DNA of 32,789 nucleotides from Nitrospiria bacterium (GTDB lineage Bacteria; Nitrospirota; Nitrospiria; DASWJH01): NCBI GenBank assembly GCA_036397255.1, contig DASWJH010000092.1, positions 1 to 32,789 of the forward strand, read 5' to 3'. Shown piece by piece: positions 8,445 to 16,500 of this stretch (position 1 is its first letter; each line of letters starts with the position of its first letter). The notes under the pieces were generated by a model. It saw only the letters and a program-made list of their open reading frames with translations, ran no database searches and was not told where the DNA came from. The position numbers and the translations under genes were made by a program.

Positions 8445-8744
8445 TTATGCGATTGCTTTAGCCGCTCTTTCTAAGAGAAAAGAGGTTTTTTTAAATAAAT
8501 GATAGGATTTTTTGGAATTTCGAAAACCAAGGTTTTCCATGACACTGGCCACATTGGTTTGATAGATTTGGGGAACGCCAATAAAAATCTAGTGGGTTCC
8601 ATGACTGATATGAGCCTTTGCGTTTGCTTCTTCAGCGATTTCGATAATTCTTAGGAGGTCCTTTCCTGTAAGATTTCGGGCGGAATCCTTAAGGACATAG
8701 TGAACTTATTTTCCTCCGAAAAAAATTTCCAATGGTTTGCTCAT
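8445..8744 (-). pseudogene. Small gene interrupted by two in-frame stops
   Basis: Reading minus from an ATG at 8744 with a good AAGGAGG ribosome site, the frame stays coding-like for 100 codons to a TAA at 8445-8447 but is broken by TAA at codon 13 (8706-8708) and TAG at codon 52 (8589-8591). Between and after the stops the translation is protein-like: VHYVLKDSARNLTGKDLLR, IIEIAEEANAKAHISHGTH, and IFIGVPQIYQTNVASVMENL. I do not recognise the family. Both stops are single-base changes from sense codons, so substitution decay is the simplest reading, although readthrough cannot be excluded. Confidence 0.65.
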
Positions 8745-9159
8745 TTTTTCCTCCTTTTTTATTTGTGTTCTTAAAAAACTCGAAAGCGTCTTTTTTTAGT
8801 TATATTAAAAGAGCAACAAGTGTGCCATTTAGAAGATGTAAATCCACAGGCAAACGTAACTTGTTATAAATTTTTGAATTTTTCTTTTTTTTTGTTTTTA
8901 GTAAAGGCCAAATTTTTATTTACAAAAAAACAAGTTTGTAATGTTAACGACAAATTCGTTTAAAACCGACAAACCACTTTAAACCTTCCCCCTCCAACAT
9001 TTCTCAGAATCCTCCCTCATTCCTAACCCCCACGTTAATTTGATTTTAAGGTTAGCCCCCCAACCTTTGGCCTCTTTTCTTTCTTCCCTTAAACATTTTT
9101 CTTGTGAACTAATAAACTTTTTTCTATACTCCTTCCCATATTAAAAGAGAAATTGAAAA
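8745..9159. other. Intergenic region with a dispersed repeat
   Basis: Very AT-rich sequence with T and A homopolymers, no credible reading frame. It holds copy A of a diverged repeat at 8981-9082. The last 30 bases before 9160 lack a clear promoter for the downstream methyltransferase gene. Confidence 0.5.
8981..9082. repeat. Diverged dispersed repeat, copy A
   Basis: This stretch aligns by eye with 13917-14030: AAACCTT, then TCAGAAT, CACGTTA, a shared TTGATTTTAAGG block (ending near 9051 and 13988) and a CCAAC..TT..CCTC tail. Identity looks like about 70%. The tail also matches 25575-25612. Confidence 0.6.
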
Positions 9160-9630
9160 ATGTTGGGTAAATCAAAGGATACACCCGGGACCATCCCGCC
9201 TCCGCCATTGATTTACGGTGGAACATTTCTTTTTGGATACCTTTTTCACTGGGTTTACCCCATCCGGTTTTCTCCCGGTCCGTTGAGCTCCCTGATCGGG
9301 TGGTCATTGGTTATTTTTTCGGGCCTTTTGGTCTTTCTTGGGATTTGGGCAATTAAGCGTGGGGGGACCCATGTGGATCCCTATAAACCAACGACGGTGC
9401 TGGTGGTGGATGGACCTTATCGGTTTACCCGGAATCCGCTTTATTTGTCTCTTACCTTGCTGTACATGGGGATTGCAATCCTTCTTAATCTTGTGTGGGC
9501 TGCTCTTGTTCTTCCAGTCGCTTTAATCATCATGCACTTCGGTGTGATTGCTCGTGAAGAAAAATATCTTGAGAGGAAGTTTGGACAGGGGTATTTACAA
9601 TATAAAACCAGGGTTAGGAGGTGGATCTAA
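9160..9630 (+). CDS. Isoprenylcysteine carboxyl methyltransferase-family membrane protein
   Basis: A 156-residue integral membrane protein with about four hydrophobic segments (roughly residues 18-35, 42-62, 88-105 and 108-128). The family signature GPYRFTRNPLYLSL is followed by the C-terminal SAM-binding motif REEKYLERKFGQGYLQYK, ending in VRRWI. ICMT/phospholipid-methyltransferase-like proteins of this size transfer methyl groups from SAM to membrane-embedded acceptors, but the bacterial substrates are largely unknown. The ATG at 9160 follows a weak AGAGAA. It converges with the gene at 9762-10133, and a hairpin lies between them. Confidence 0.85.
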   Translation: MLGKSKDTPGTIPPPPLIYGGTFLFGYLFHWVYPIRFSPGPLSSLIGWSLVIFSGLLVFLGIWAIKRGGTHVDPYKPTTVLVVDGPYRFTRNPLYLSLTLLYMGIAILLNLVWAALVLPVALIIMHFGVIAREEKYLERKFGQGYLQYKTRVRRWI

Positions 9631-9706
9631 GAAACGTCAATGATAACCCAGGCTGGGCCAAAATATAGGATGGAGGTCTTTTTTAAAAAGATAAAAATTC
9701 AATAGA

Positions 9707-9730
9707 GGGACCCCGTTAAAGTGAGGTCCC
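9707..9730. terminator. Possible bidirectional terminator hairpin
   Basis: GGGACC (9707-9712) pairs with GGTCCC (9725-9730) around a 12-base loop, between two convergent genes. No long T-tract follows on either strand, so termination strength is doubtful. Confidence 0.4.
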
Positions 9731-9761
9731 CCCCTAAGGTTTAATTAGACTTAAATTAAAA

Positions 9762-10133
9762 TCAACGTTTAGGCCCTTCACCAGGCCCTTTACCACCTCC
9801 TGGGCCCATTCCCACGCCTGGTTTCATGTGGCCCATTCCGTTTTCAGGTGGCATATCGGGCAGGGTTAAGCCACGTTCTTTTGCACGTTCCTTCATATGG
9901 ATGTGATGCTCTTGTCGGATTTCCTCCCGTTTCTCAGCAGTTTTCGCTGCATGGATTTTTCCGCGGTATTCTTCCCGTTCTTTCGGGGTCATCAACTCAC
10001 TCCCGAAAATTTGCTCCTGTTCCTGGTTCTGGGTTTGTTTCTCTGTTCCCTGTTGTTCCTCGGCTATCCCTAACCCAGCGGATAGCACCAAACCACTCAC
10101 TAAGACAGACATTAAAAATATTCGTTGCAGCAT
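9762..10133 (-). CDS. Small secreted charged protein, function unknown
   Basis: A 123-residue periplasmic protein. A signal peptide (LQRIFLMSVLVSGLVLSAG, cleavage near IAEE) precedes a Gln/Glu-rich linker and a highly charged segment with LMTPKEREEYRGKIHAAKTA, EKREEIRQEHHIHMKERA and KERGLTLPD. This pattern is familiar from small hypothetical proteins of Proteobacteria and related groups and is reminiscent in size and helix content of Spy/CpxP-like periplasmic proteins, but I cannot assign it to them. The C-terminus is Gly/Pro/Met-rich. The ATG at 10133 follows GAGGAGACC. Confidence 0.75.
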   Translation of the reverse strand: MLQRIFLMSVLVSGLVLSAGLGIAEEQQGTEKQTQNQEQEQIFGSELMTPKEREEYRGKIHAAKTAEKREEIRQEHHIHMKERAKERGLTLPDMPPENGMGHMKPGVGMGPGGGKGPGEGPKR

Positions 10134-10794
10134 GGTCTCCTCCTTTTCTACTTGCGTGAGGTGCAGGAAAAAACTTGAGATTACCAGTCTCTGTGCACAC
10201 TCCTCTCAATTTTTTTAAATGGGGGATTTCTCCCCCCCTTACAGCTAGGAAAATGCATTTCTTTTTTTTAAAAAAGTAAAAGAGCAAAAGAGGTGCCAAT
10301 ATGATGTTCAAAAAAAAACCGTGTTATAAAACCTTGTCTCAGCTCTGATATCTATTTAATAAGGCAAAGAGTGCTTAAATTATTTAAGGATGAAACTGAG
10401 GTTTTTGCCTCTTCCATGCGGGCCTAGAAGGTCCTGTTAGTCCTCAGACAGGATCGGTTCGGGTTTAGGCCAAGTGAAAATTCACTCTCTTGACCCTCAG
10501 CTTTACTTTTTGTTTGCTGGAAAAATAGACAACCCTTTGGAACAGGGTGGATGGGTGTATTACCGGTTTAATTCGTGGGGAATTCGTTTTAAAGTTTCAA
10601 ACCCCCTTCAGTGACCGGGGTGGTGAGAAAGAAATCAAACGCCAACGGTCGTCTTCCACGGTGTTGATATTATCATCTGGCGCATCAATATCCGCAAACC
10701 CTGGTTTGAACACCCATAAGGGTTAAAGGGAAATTGGTTTTAAAATTTCTATGGAGCATGGGTTTCCTTCAAAACTGACTGAACTGCTAGACCC
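10134..10794. other. Intergenic region of 660 bases holding a gene remnant
   Basis: No intact gene. The part 10134-10600 contains only T/A-rich runs and short hairpins. One coding-like fragment at 10597-10722 is listed separately. Confidence 0.5.
10597..10722 (-). pseudogene. Short coding-like remnant
   Basis: Reading minus from 10722 after a TAA, 41 codons are open and end in TGA (10597-10599). The translation includes WVFKPGFADIDAPDD and TVEDDRWRLISFS, which has the composition of a real protein rather than a random frame. There is no start codon or ribosome site at the left edge, and I do not recognise a family, so it is most likely the tail of a decayed gene. Confidence 0.35.
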
Positions 10795-11332
10795 TTATTT
10801 AGGCTGAAAGTTTTTAAGAAATCCTGGTTGCTCTTTTGGAAAGGCCCATCCAAGGAAGAGGATCAACAAGGTCAACATCATCCCACCAAAGAAAAGAGGA
10901 ATGCTAATATAAGCCAGCCAGTCTACAGAGGCCTTGGCGGCATGTTCTCCCATAGAAGAAATCCCAAGACCTGCAATAAGCCAACAGAATGGATAAAGAA
11001 ATGCCCCAATTCCTACTGCTAAACTAGTCCATTTTTTAACAGAAGGGTTTACCCAACTAAATGCCAGCACCAGAATAATGCCAAGGCCAAGAGCCCCAAG
11101 CCCTTGTGCGTGGAAATGGGCTCTTTGGGCGCCAACTGTTTGTGACCTGTTTTAGGATGTTGGCTGGGGTTTGTTCGTGGATATCGGGATGGGCTTTTAC
11201 CTCGGAAAGAAAATAGGCCTTGATATTATCTTCATTCACTCCAAAAATCATCCCCAAACCGGTTCCAAAAACAATAGCCAAAAATGAAATCATTAGCCCG
11301 GAAAGGACCGGATTCATAAACTCTTTCAACAT
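10795..11332 (-). pseudogene. Membrane protein gene broken by one frameshift
   Basis: Two minus-strand frames form one protein. The first, from an ATG at 11332, gives a membrane anchor (NPVLSGLMISFLAIVFGTGL) and NILKQVTNSW, then runs into a nonsense tail. The second frame continues as RAHFHAQGLGALGLG and three more hydrophobic segments (SLAVGIGAFLYPFCWLIAG, LAYISIPLFFGGMMLTLLIL) ending FLKNFQPK. The shift lies at about 11122-11136, next to a CCC run. Restored, it is a four-TM protein of about 178 residues with two histidines (HFH) at the start of the second TM. The family is not recognised. A sequencing indel is possible. Confidence 0.7.
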
Positions 11333-11474
11333 AAATAAATCTCCCGTACTATTGTAAATTTAAAGGATTCCCTAATCAGATAAAAATCTCATTGTCTTCA
11401 TCAAATTGGGGGAGTAGAATTTGTTTGACATCATGAAACCGCTACCCGTTTTTATTAGGAGGCATCTAAAAATT

Positions 11475-12059
11475 TTACGGTTTCTTTGGTGGAAATCTTT
11501 CCAGAATTCGACGGACGGCTTCCTTTATCCTCTCATTTCTTTTTTCTGGGTTGGTAGCATATTTAACTTCGGCTTGGGCAGATCCACGCCAGATTAGCTT
11601 CCGGGTTTCTGGATCAACCACGTCCAAGATCAGGGTCCCTTCATCGTAATAAAATATCTCGGTTTCAGTGATTGCCATTCCAGGAGGAACATATGGGGTT
11701 CTATAATGTTCCCATGCCCAACCCGGGGGATAGGCATAGAAATGGTTTATGGTCTGGGCCCCAAGTTTTCTATCGATTGCCGCATGATAGCCAATCCAGA
11801 AATCAGGTTTTTCGGTGCCTTTTTTTTCAAACCCATTCAAAGCCAGTTGGTCCTCAACCGCATTCCTGATATGAGCATCCAGCAAAGGGTTATCGATTCG
11901 AGGGTCTCCGGTTTCCTTTTGTGGACCTGGGATCCAAGAAAAAGTTTTCAAACCCGAAAAGTTTGCCCAAGGATCGTAGTCTGAATAAATTTCTATCGTT
12001 GAACAGCCAAACAGGATTCCAAATAACATAAGACTGAACAAGCATTTCAAACGTTTCAT
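11475..12059 (-). CDS. DUF4136 family lipoprotein
   Basis: A 194-residue lipoprotein with lipobox LFGC (Cys19). The mature protein begins IYSDYDPWANFSGLKTFSW, the hallmark of DUF4136, followed by a helix predicted to bind at NAVEDQLALNGFEK, PDFWIGYHAAID, and a C-terminal WRGSAQAEVKYATNPEKRNERI that ends in an amphipathic helix. Family members are predicted periplasmic lipoproteins of unknown function. The ATG at 12059 has GGAGGAG-like sequence upstream. It appears monocistronic. Confidence 0.85.
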   Translation of the reverse strand: MKRLKCLFSLMLFGILFGCSTIEIYSDYDPWANFSGLKTFSWIPGPQKETGDPRIDNPLLDAHIRNAVEDQLALNGFEKKGTEKPDFWIGYHAAIDRKLGAQTINHFYAYPPGWAWEHYRTPYVPPGMAITETEIFYYDEGTLILDVVDPETRKLIWRGSAQAEVKYATNPEKRNERIKEAVRRILERFPPKKP

Positions 12060-12196
12060 TTTTCTCCTCCCAGCAAATATTAAAATCCCGTTCGTTTAGA
12101 ATAGATCATACGTTTTTAAAGAGGTCGATGCAAGACAGAGCAATCCTTGTGTCTATAGGGATTAGGATAGGAAAAGAAATCAAATTTCGTTTTAAT

Positions 12197-12352
12197 TCAT
12201 TCTGGGTCTCCCCGGGTTGGAAATGGAACACCAACGGTATTTGATTCAAGGATCGGCCGGAGACCCTTCACCAAAAATCTTTCCACCCCTTCCATTGTTA
12301 TTAGCAATGCATTCCAGGTTTCATCATAAGAAATTTTCCGGAGAAGGGCCAT
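12197..12352 (-). CDS. Possible small protein, 51 residues
   Basis: A minus-strand frame from ATG 12352 to TGA 12197-12199 reads like a real protein: LLRKISYDETWNALLITMEG, then ERFLVKGLRPILESNTVGVP, with no low-complexity sequence. The ribosome site is weak (GAAGA directly before the ATG), and a TAA lies four codons upstream. I do not recognise it; it could be a complete small gene or a fragment of a longer decayed one. Confidence 0.4.
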   Translation of the reverse strand: MALLRKISYDETWNALLITMEGVERFLVKGLRPILESNTVGVPFPTRGDPE

Positions 12353-12718
12353 TCTTCGAATGGTTTAACCGTTTTTTTATAAATAGATTGGGGTGAATTT
12401 TTCCAACGAAAGACCTTTAACGGGCCTTTTCAGGGTTTTAGGGAGAGGTCGGAAAAAATGAAGCAGAAATACCCGGAAAAAACAAAATAAGGCCTAAGTG
12501 AAACTGGTTCTTTTGATTTTCGAGGATTGGTTTAAATCTACAACCCAACAAAAACTCTGATCCGAAGACCCGTTGATTTAGGTTAGAAAGGAAGACTTCT
12601 GGATATTGAAAACACTGTAGCCGTTCCTTTTGTGATTCCGCCGAAAATACCAAATCGGAGTGCAAGATTTTAATAGCCTTAAAATTTTTGAGGCCTTTTG
12701 CACTCCTCTGACTCACAC
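12353..12718. other. Intergenic region with a long inverted repeat
   Basis: No convincing gene: a minus-strand frame at 12438-12716 is open but lacks a ribosome site and looks like random composition. An inverted repeat lies at 12657-12706. Confidence 0.4.
12657..12706. repeat. Imperfect palindrome downstream of the SWIB gene
   Basis: GGAGTGCAA (12657-12665) is perfectly complementary to TTGCACTCC (12698-12706), with GCCTT and AGGCC pairing inside the 32-base loop. It sits directly 3' of the minus-strand SWIB gene, so it could protect the transcript end; no T-tract follows. Confidence 0.5.
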
Positions 12719-13045
12719 TTAATATATATTGGCTCCAACCACAGCGGCCATTTGCATCATATCAATGGTTTGGCCTTCTTTTAGATTGGTTAAATCGGTC
12801 AGTTTTCCTGACTTGCTGGTAGATTTCGTATTCCTAAATATTGTGAGTAATTTTGGATCAGCCACAATAAATTTTCCACTGTTTTCTGGCTTTCCATTTT
12901 CAGTCTTTGTTTGAAGTTTATTTTCCTTTATGTAATCCCACAGTTTTTTAGTAATTTCTGTTCTGGGAAGCTCACTGGTCCCCAAAAATTCCGCCAAATC
13001 TTTTTTCAATTTCACTGCTTTTTTCAATCCTTTTTCTTCAGCCAT
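12719..13045 (-). CDS. Stand-alone SWIB/MDM2-domain protein
   Basis: A 108-residue protein that is almost entirely one SWIB domain: LAEFLGTSELPRTEITKKLW, DYIKENKLQT, then GKFIVADPKLLTIF, preceded by a lysine-rich N-terminus. SWIB domains are best known from eukaryotic SWI/SNF subunits and from chlamydial topoisomerase I fusions; free-standing bacterial versions exist and are presumed DNA- or chromatin-like-protein associated. Its role in bacteria is not established. The ATG at 13045 follows AAGGGG. It is divergent from the tiny operon at 13411, with about 365 bases between. Confidence 0.9.
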   Translation of the reverse strand: MAEEKGLKKAVKLKKDLAEFLGTSELPRTEITKKLWDYIKENKLQTKTENGKPENSGKFIVADPKLLTIFRNTKSTSKSGKLTDLTNLKEGQTIDMMQMAAVVGANIY

Positions 13046-13410
13046 TTTACACCCCTTATTAACCTGTTAAAATTTTTCATATGGTTTAAAAAACACAGAG
13101 ATCTTATAAGATAGGAACACAAGAAACAACTAAAATTTTCAGAATATCTGATTTTTTATTCCAGATATTTCTAAACTGAGGATATAAGCCCTTCAATACA
13201 CTTTAAAATATGAAACCTAAATAAATAAGTCAATCTTTCCGGGCATTCCGGGACAAGGACAGAGGTCTAGGTCCAGAGGAACCCAAAAAAAAGGGATAGT
13301 GCGCGAGGTGCCAGCTTTGACCCACAGCCAGTTCGGTTGAATTATCAGCGGATTTAGTGTTAGAATGTTTGACTTGCAATTGTTTCTAAACACAAAAGGG
13401 GGTGATAACG
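13046..13410. other. Divergent intergenic region
   Basis: This stretch lies between the SWIB gene and the tiny operon and should hold promoters for both. A sigma-70-like promoter for the plus-strand operon is listed separately; no equally clear one faces the SWIB gene. Confidence 0.4.
13337..13366 (+). promoter_or_regulatory. Sigma-70-like promoter of the tiny operon
   Basis: TTGAAT (13337-13342) and TAGAAT (13361-13366) are 18 bases apart, four of six and five of six matches to consensus. Transcription would start near 13373, about 38 bases before the first start codon. Confidence 0.5.
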
Positions 13411-13485
13411 TTGGGAGAGAAAACGATCCGGAAAGAGAAAAAGAAGCCTAAAAAATCAAAACTTAACAAAGGGAAATCTAAATGA
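13411..13485 (+). CDS. Tiny lysine-rich peptide, 24 residues
   Basis: From a TTG at 13411, with GGGGGTG nine bases upstream, the frame encodes 24 residues, half of them lysine or arginine (KEKKKPKKSKLNKGKSK is the core). It ends at TGA 13483-13485, overlapping the ATG of the next gene as ATGA. A GTG at 13402 is an alternative start but has no spacing for a ribosome site. The peptide is small enough to be a leader, a nucleic-acid-binding peptide, or part of a coupled pair. No family assigned. Confidence 0.5.
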   Translation: MGEKTIRKEKKKPKKSKLNKGKSK

Positions 13486-13655
13486 CCTCCGAAGAGCAAA
13501 TTGCGAGAATGACAAAGGCCATCAATGAAGCCATTAAAGTGATGGGAAACCGGTTCGGGTCCACGGAGGGAGATGTGGAGAGGGCCATTCAAGGGCTGAA
13601 AACCTCTCTCCTGAAGGACGCCCCGGTGGTTCCGCCAAAGGTCAAGGCTACCTAG
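13482..13655 (+). CDS. Small helical protein, 57 residues
   Basis: ATG 13482 to TAG 13653-13655 encodes a soluble, helix-forming protein: MTKAINEAIKVMGNRFGS, DVERAIQGLKTSLLKDAP and a Pro/Lys tail. The start overlaps the stop of the lysine-rich peptide and AAAGGGA lies upstream, so the two form a coupled operon. No family is recognised. Reading frame, ribosome site and composition all support a real gene. Confidence 0.6.
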   Translation: MTSEEQIARMTKAINEAIKVMGNRFGSTEGDVERAIQGLKTSLLKDAPVVPPKVKAT

Positions 13656-14520
13656 GCGGAGTGGCCAGGAAACCGGATTGAAAAATAGGAAGTTATAGTT
13701 CCCTTATTTCGGTTTTCCAAGGCAAGGGGCGGGTTTTTAACCCTGACCAGGAATTTTGAAGTAATTCTTCCCTCAATGGTAAGGCAGGGATAAAAAGGGG
13801 GGGTAAATTTCCTTTCCCGCCCCAATTTTTTCAGCAAGTTAGGGCAAATCAGTTTTACCCTTCATTCCCAAACATTTCACCGCTTACGCTTTAATTGAGG
13901 CTTTGCCTCGACCGCCAAACCTTTGCCTCCCAGCGCTTTTCAGAATTTCCCCTTACTGCCCACCCATCACGTTATTTTGATTTTAAGGGGTTGGTTCTAA
14001 CCTCCAACGTTTTACCTCCCTTGTTTTTCAAAGTTCCCTCCTATATATTTTGAAAAAAAACTGAAAACTCCTGGAATGAATCCGTGAAAATTGAGAAAAA
14101 AGAAAAAAAACTATTCCACGGGTAAAGGGGAAAGAGGAATTCCAGCTTGATCCCATTTCGATTAAGGCAAGAAGGTTTCCAAAAGCCTTTGCCGGGTGTT
14201 TTAAATTTGACAGTGGGTGATGGAGTTTTTATAATGAGGGCCGCTGTTTGAGGTAAGGATGTTTTAATAAGGGCGGAAACTTCCTAATAAAGAGCTAACC
14301 CAGTGAGCCTAGGAAATTTCTAAAAAATTCTGAATACTTACCTATACTAGATTCAATTTATTAAGTTCAATGGGGGTTCCTCTCTGGAAACCACTCGGGT
14401 CTCCCCTTTTTTAAGAAATCAAATCTCCATAGTTTTTATCATGAAAAGAGTTTAATGTCCTCCCCCCATCAAGGGGTATATCCCTTGGATTTAATGCTAC
14501 AATTCGACAATGGAGGTTAA
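13656..14520. other. Long intergenic region, 860 bases
   Basis: No gene-like frame survives on either strand. It contains copy B of the dispersed repeat (13917-14030), several G or C runs and an AT-rich segment near 14040-14120. A short CCCC/GGGG hairpin lies at 14463-14475, before the prohibitin gene. Confidence 0.5.
13917..14030. repeat. Diverged dispersed repeat, copy B
   Basis: Aligned by eye to 8981-9082; the best-conserved part is TCAGAAT, CACGTTA and TTGATTTTAAGG, followed by CCTCCAAC and a T-rich tail. Orientation is the same in both copies. Confidence 0.6.
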
Positions 14521-15348
14521 ATGAGCGAGAAGGATGATTTAGGCAAAAATCCGTTTTTCGACAAAGGTCCTAATCTTATTATCGGAATGGTTGGGCTGAT
14601 TGTCATTTATGCCCTGATTAGCTCCTCCTTTGAAATTATCGGTGCCGGGGAGAGAGGGGTTGTCTTTAGCAAGTTTGGAGGGGTCAAAGATAAGATTTTA
14701 AATGAGGGGTTACATTTTAAGATCCCTTTTATTGAGGATATCATCCAGGTGGATGTCAAGGTACAAAAGTCCGAAACCAATGCCACCGCAGCATCAAAGG
14801 ATCTCCAGACCATCTCATCCACCATCGCTTTAAATTACCACATTGACCCAGCACAGGTGAATACGGTCTATCAAGATATTGGGGTTTTTTTCAAAGATCG
14901 TTTGATTGACCCTGCTGTTCAGGAATCCGTTAAGGCCGTAGCGGCTGAGTTTACTGCCGAGGAACTCATTACCCGACGCAGCGAGGTAAGTAAAAGGATA
15001 GAAAAAAACATGAAGACGCGGTTATTAGAATTTAACATTATAACGGATGGGTTCAACATCATTGATTTCTCTTTTTCGAGGGAATTCAATGCCGCAATCG
15101 AGGCGAAGCAGACAGCAGAGCAGCGGGCCCTGCAAGCGAAGCGGGATCTGGACCGGATCAAGATCGAGGCTGAGCAGAAGATCACCCGGGCCACTGCAGA
15201 GGCAGAATCACAGCGCATGCAAAAAGAGACAATCTCTGCAAATATTTTGCAACTGCGGGCCATTGAAAAGTGGGATGGTAGGTTTCCACAAGTAATCGGT
15301 GGAGAGATACCGTTTATTGACATGAACCAATTAACCCCAAAAAAGTAA
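14521..15348 (+). CDS. Prohibitin/SPFH-family membrane protein
   Basis: A 275-residue prohibitin-like scaffold. An N-terminal membrane segment (IIGMVGLIVIYALISSSFEI, about residues 19-38) leads into the SPFH domain: GERGVVFSKFGGVKDKILNE, GLHFKIPFIEDI, VQKSETNATAASKDLQ. A charged coiled coil (AAIEAKQTAEQRALQAKRDL and following) leads to the C-terminal ILQLRAIEKWDGRFPQV. In bacteria such proteins form membrane rings and often associate with AAA proteases such as FtsH. GGAGG lies upstream of the ATG. It is monocistronic; a truncated SPFH-like protein is encoded 2 kb away at 17383-17775. Confidence 0.9.
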   Translation: MSEKDDLGKNPFFDKGPNLIIGMVGLIVIYALISSSFEIIGAGERGVVFSKFGGVKDKILNEGLHFKIPFIEDIIQVDVKVQKSETNATAASKDLQTISSTIALNYHIDPAQVNTVYQDIGVFFKDRLIDPAVQESVKAVAAEFTAEELITRRSEVSKRIEKNMKTRLLEFNIITDGFNIIDFSFSREFNAAIEAKQTAEQRALQAKRDLDRIKIEAEQKITRATAEAESQRMQKETISANILQLRAIEKWDGRFPQVIGGEIPFIDMNQLTPKK

Positions 15349-15657
15349 AGAGAATAGAAACCAAAAATATAATTTCCTTCCTTTTTTATTCCCCGAATGA
15401 GAGTTTAAGAAAGACGAAGTACCCTCCAGCTCAGACGCATTCGGGGCGTTTTGGTCCGTGAGGAAATAAGCAGTAAGCCCGCCCCCCCCCAAACCAGCTT
15501 CTACTCCTTTTTAAAGTGAATGCATCAGTCATTTTGACCCTTTCATGACCTCTTCACAAACGAAGGGGCAAAATTTTTTTTCATTTCCCTATTGAAAATA
15601 AGAGGGTGCTGGCAAGGATTCTTGGAGAGAGCATGTGAGGGTTTTGGGTTCATAAAT
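15349..15657. other. Intergenic region with a large hairpin
   Basis: CCCCGAATG (15391-15399) is complementary to CATTCGGGG (15438-15446) around a 38-base loop. The sequence after it has an eleven-base run of C-rich sequence near 15480. The hairpin could stabilise the prohibitin mRNA end or be a small structured RNA; no T-tract follows. Confidence 0.45.
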
Positions 15658-16500
15658 TTACACAGCGATTGTTTCAATAAAATGAGTTTCGTCTAGGGAG
15701 AGTCCTAAACGTTCAACTTGTAAATCCTCTTTCATGTGCCGCTCACTGCTTGTCCCCGTCAAGGGGAGTATCCCAATCTGCATAGCAAATCGAAAAATGA
15801 TCTCCTCGGGACCTGTTCTTAAGCGTTTGGCCATAACCCCTATTTCAGGATTTCCCATTATTTTCCGGTTTGCCGTTAGAAGCGAAAAGCCTTGATAAAT
15901 GATTTGATTGGCTTTGCAGATCTCCCTGATTTTTTTATCCCATCCTAGAAGGGCATAACACCTGTTCTGAACCACCATGGGTTTCATCGTGGCTGTTTCA
16001 CATAGTTGTGTGAGTTGTCGTGCATTGACATTGCTGATGCCGATCATTTTGGTTTTTCCTGATCTATAGATTTCTTCCATTGCAGCCCAAACCTCCCAGT
16101 CCTCTTCGCCCAGTCCATCCTGCGAATAAGTCCCGTGTAATACATAGGAATCAAGGTAATCGGTATGAAGGTGTTTCAGGGAGCTATCAAAGGATTGGCC
16201 AACCTGAGTGGTAATATCGGCAGAGGCATCATAGGGTGTTCTATGGTCCTGGCCTTCGGCAGGTGTAAATTTGGTTTGCAAAAAAAGGGTCTCCCGCTTG
16301 ATTCCTTTTTGATGGAGTGCGATTAGAGCCTCACCCACCAGGGGTTCATCGTAATGGATGATCTGATTTGCAGTGTCTATGGCTGTAAAGCCTGAAGAAA
16401 CTGCCAATTGGACCAGTTGAGCAGTGGCTTCTTTCTTCCAGGCGGTTCCATATATAAAGGAAGGAATTTTTACGTTATTGTAGCTGGTATGTTCCATCAT
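15658..16500 (-). CDS. Aldo/keto reductase
   Basis: A 280-residue NAD(P)H-dependent oxidoreductase with the AKR tetrad: Asp42 (AIDTANQ), Tyr50 (IIHYDEPLVG), Lys77 (LQTKFTP) and His122 (YVLHGTY). The beta-barrel motifs IGISNVNARQL and ILPLTGTSSERHMKED at the cofactor end are present. The substrate is unknown. The double ATG at 16495-16500 gives two possible starts, and the ribosome site is weak. It is encoded alone, opposite to the prohibitin gene. Domain completeness looks normal; the usual length is 270-320 residues. Confidence 0.92.
   Translation of the reverse strand: MMEHTSYNNVKIPSFIYGTAWKKEATAQLVQLAVSSGFTAIDTANQIIHYDEPLVGEALIALHQKGIKRETLFLQTKFTPAEGQDHRTPYDASADITTQVGQSFDSSLKHLHTDYLDSYVLHGTYSQDGLGEEDWEVWAAMEEIYRSGKTKMIGISNVNARQLTQLCETATMKPMVVQNRCYALLGWDKKIREICKANQIIYQGFSLLTANRKIMGNPEIGVMAKRLRTGPEEIIFRFAMQIGILPLTGTSSERHMKEDLQVERLGLSLDETHFIETIAV

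Noticed and set aside
12657-12706. CIRCE heat-shock operator
   Set aside because: The arms read GAGTGC then GCACTC, the reverse order of CIRCE, and the spacer is 32 rather than 9 bases.
12438-12716. Minus-strand frame of 92 codons after the SWIB gene
   Set aside because: Contains the long palindrome, no ribosome site, and composition typical of random AT-rich sequence.
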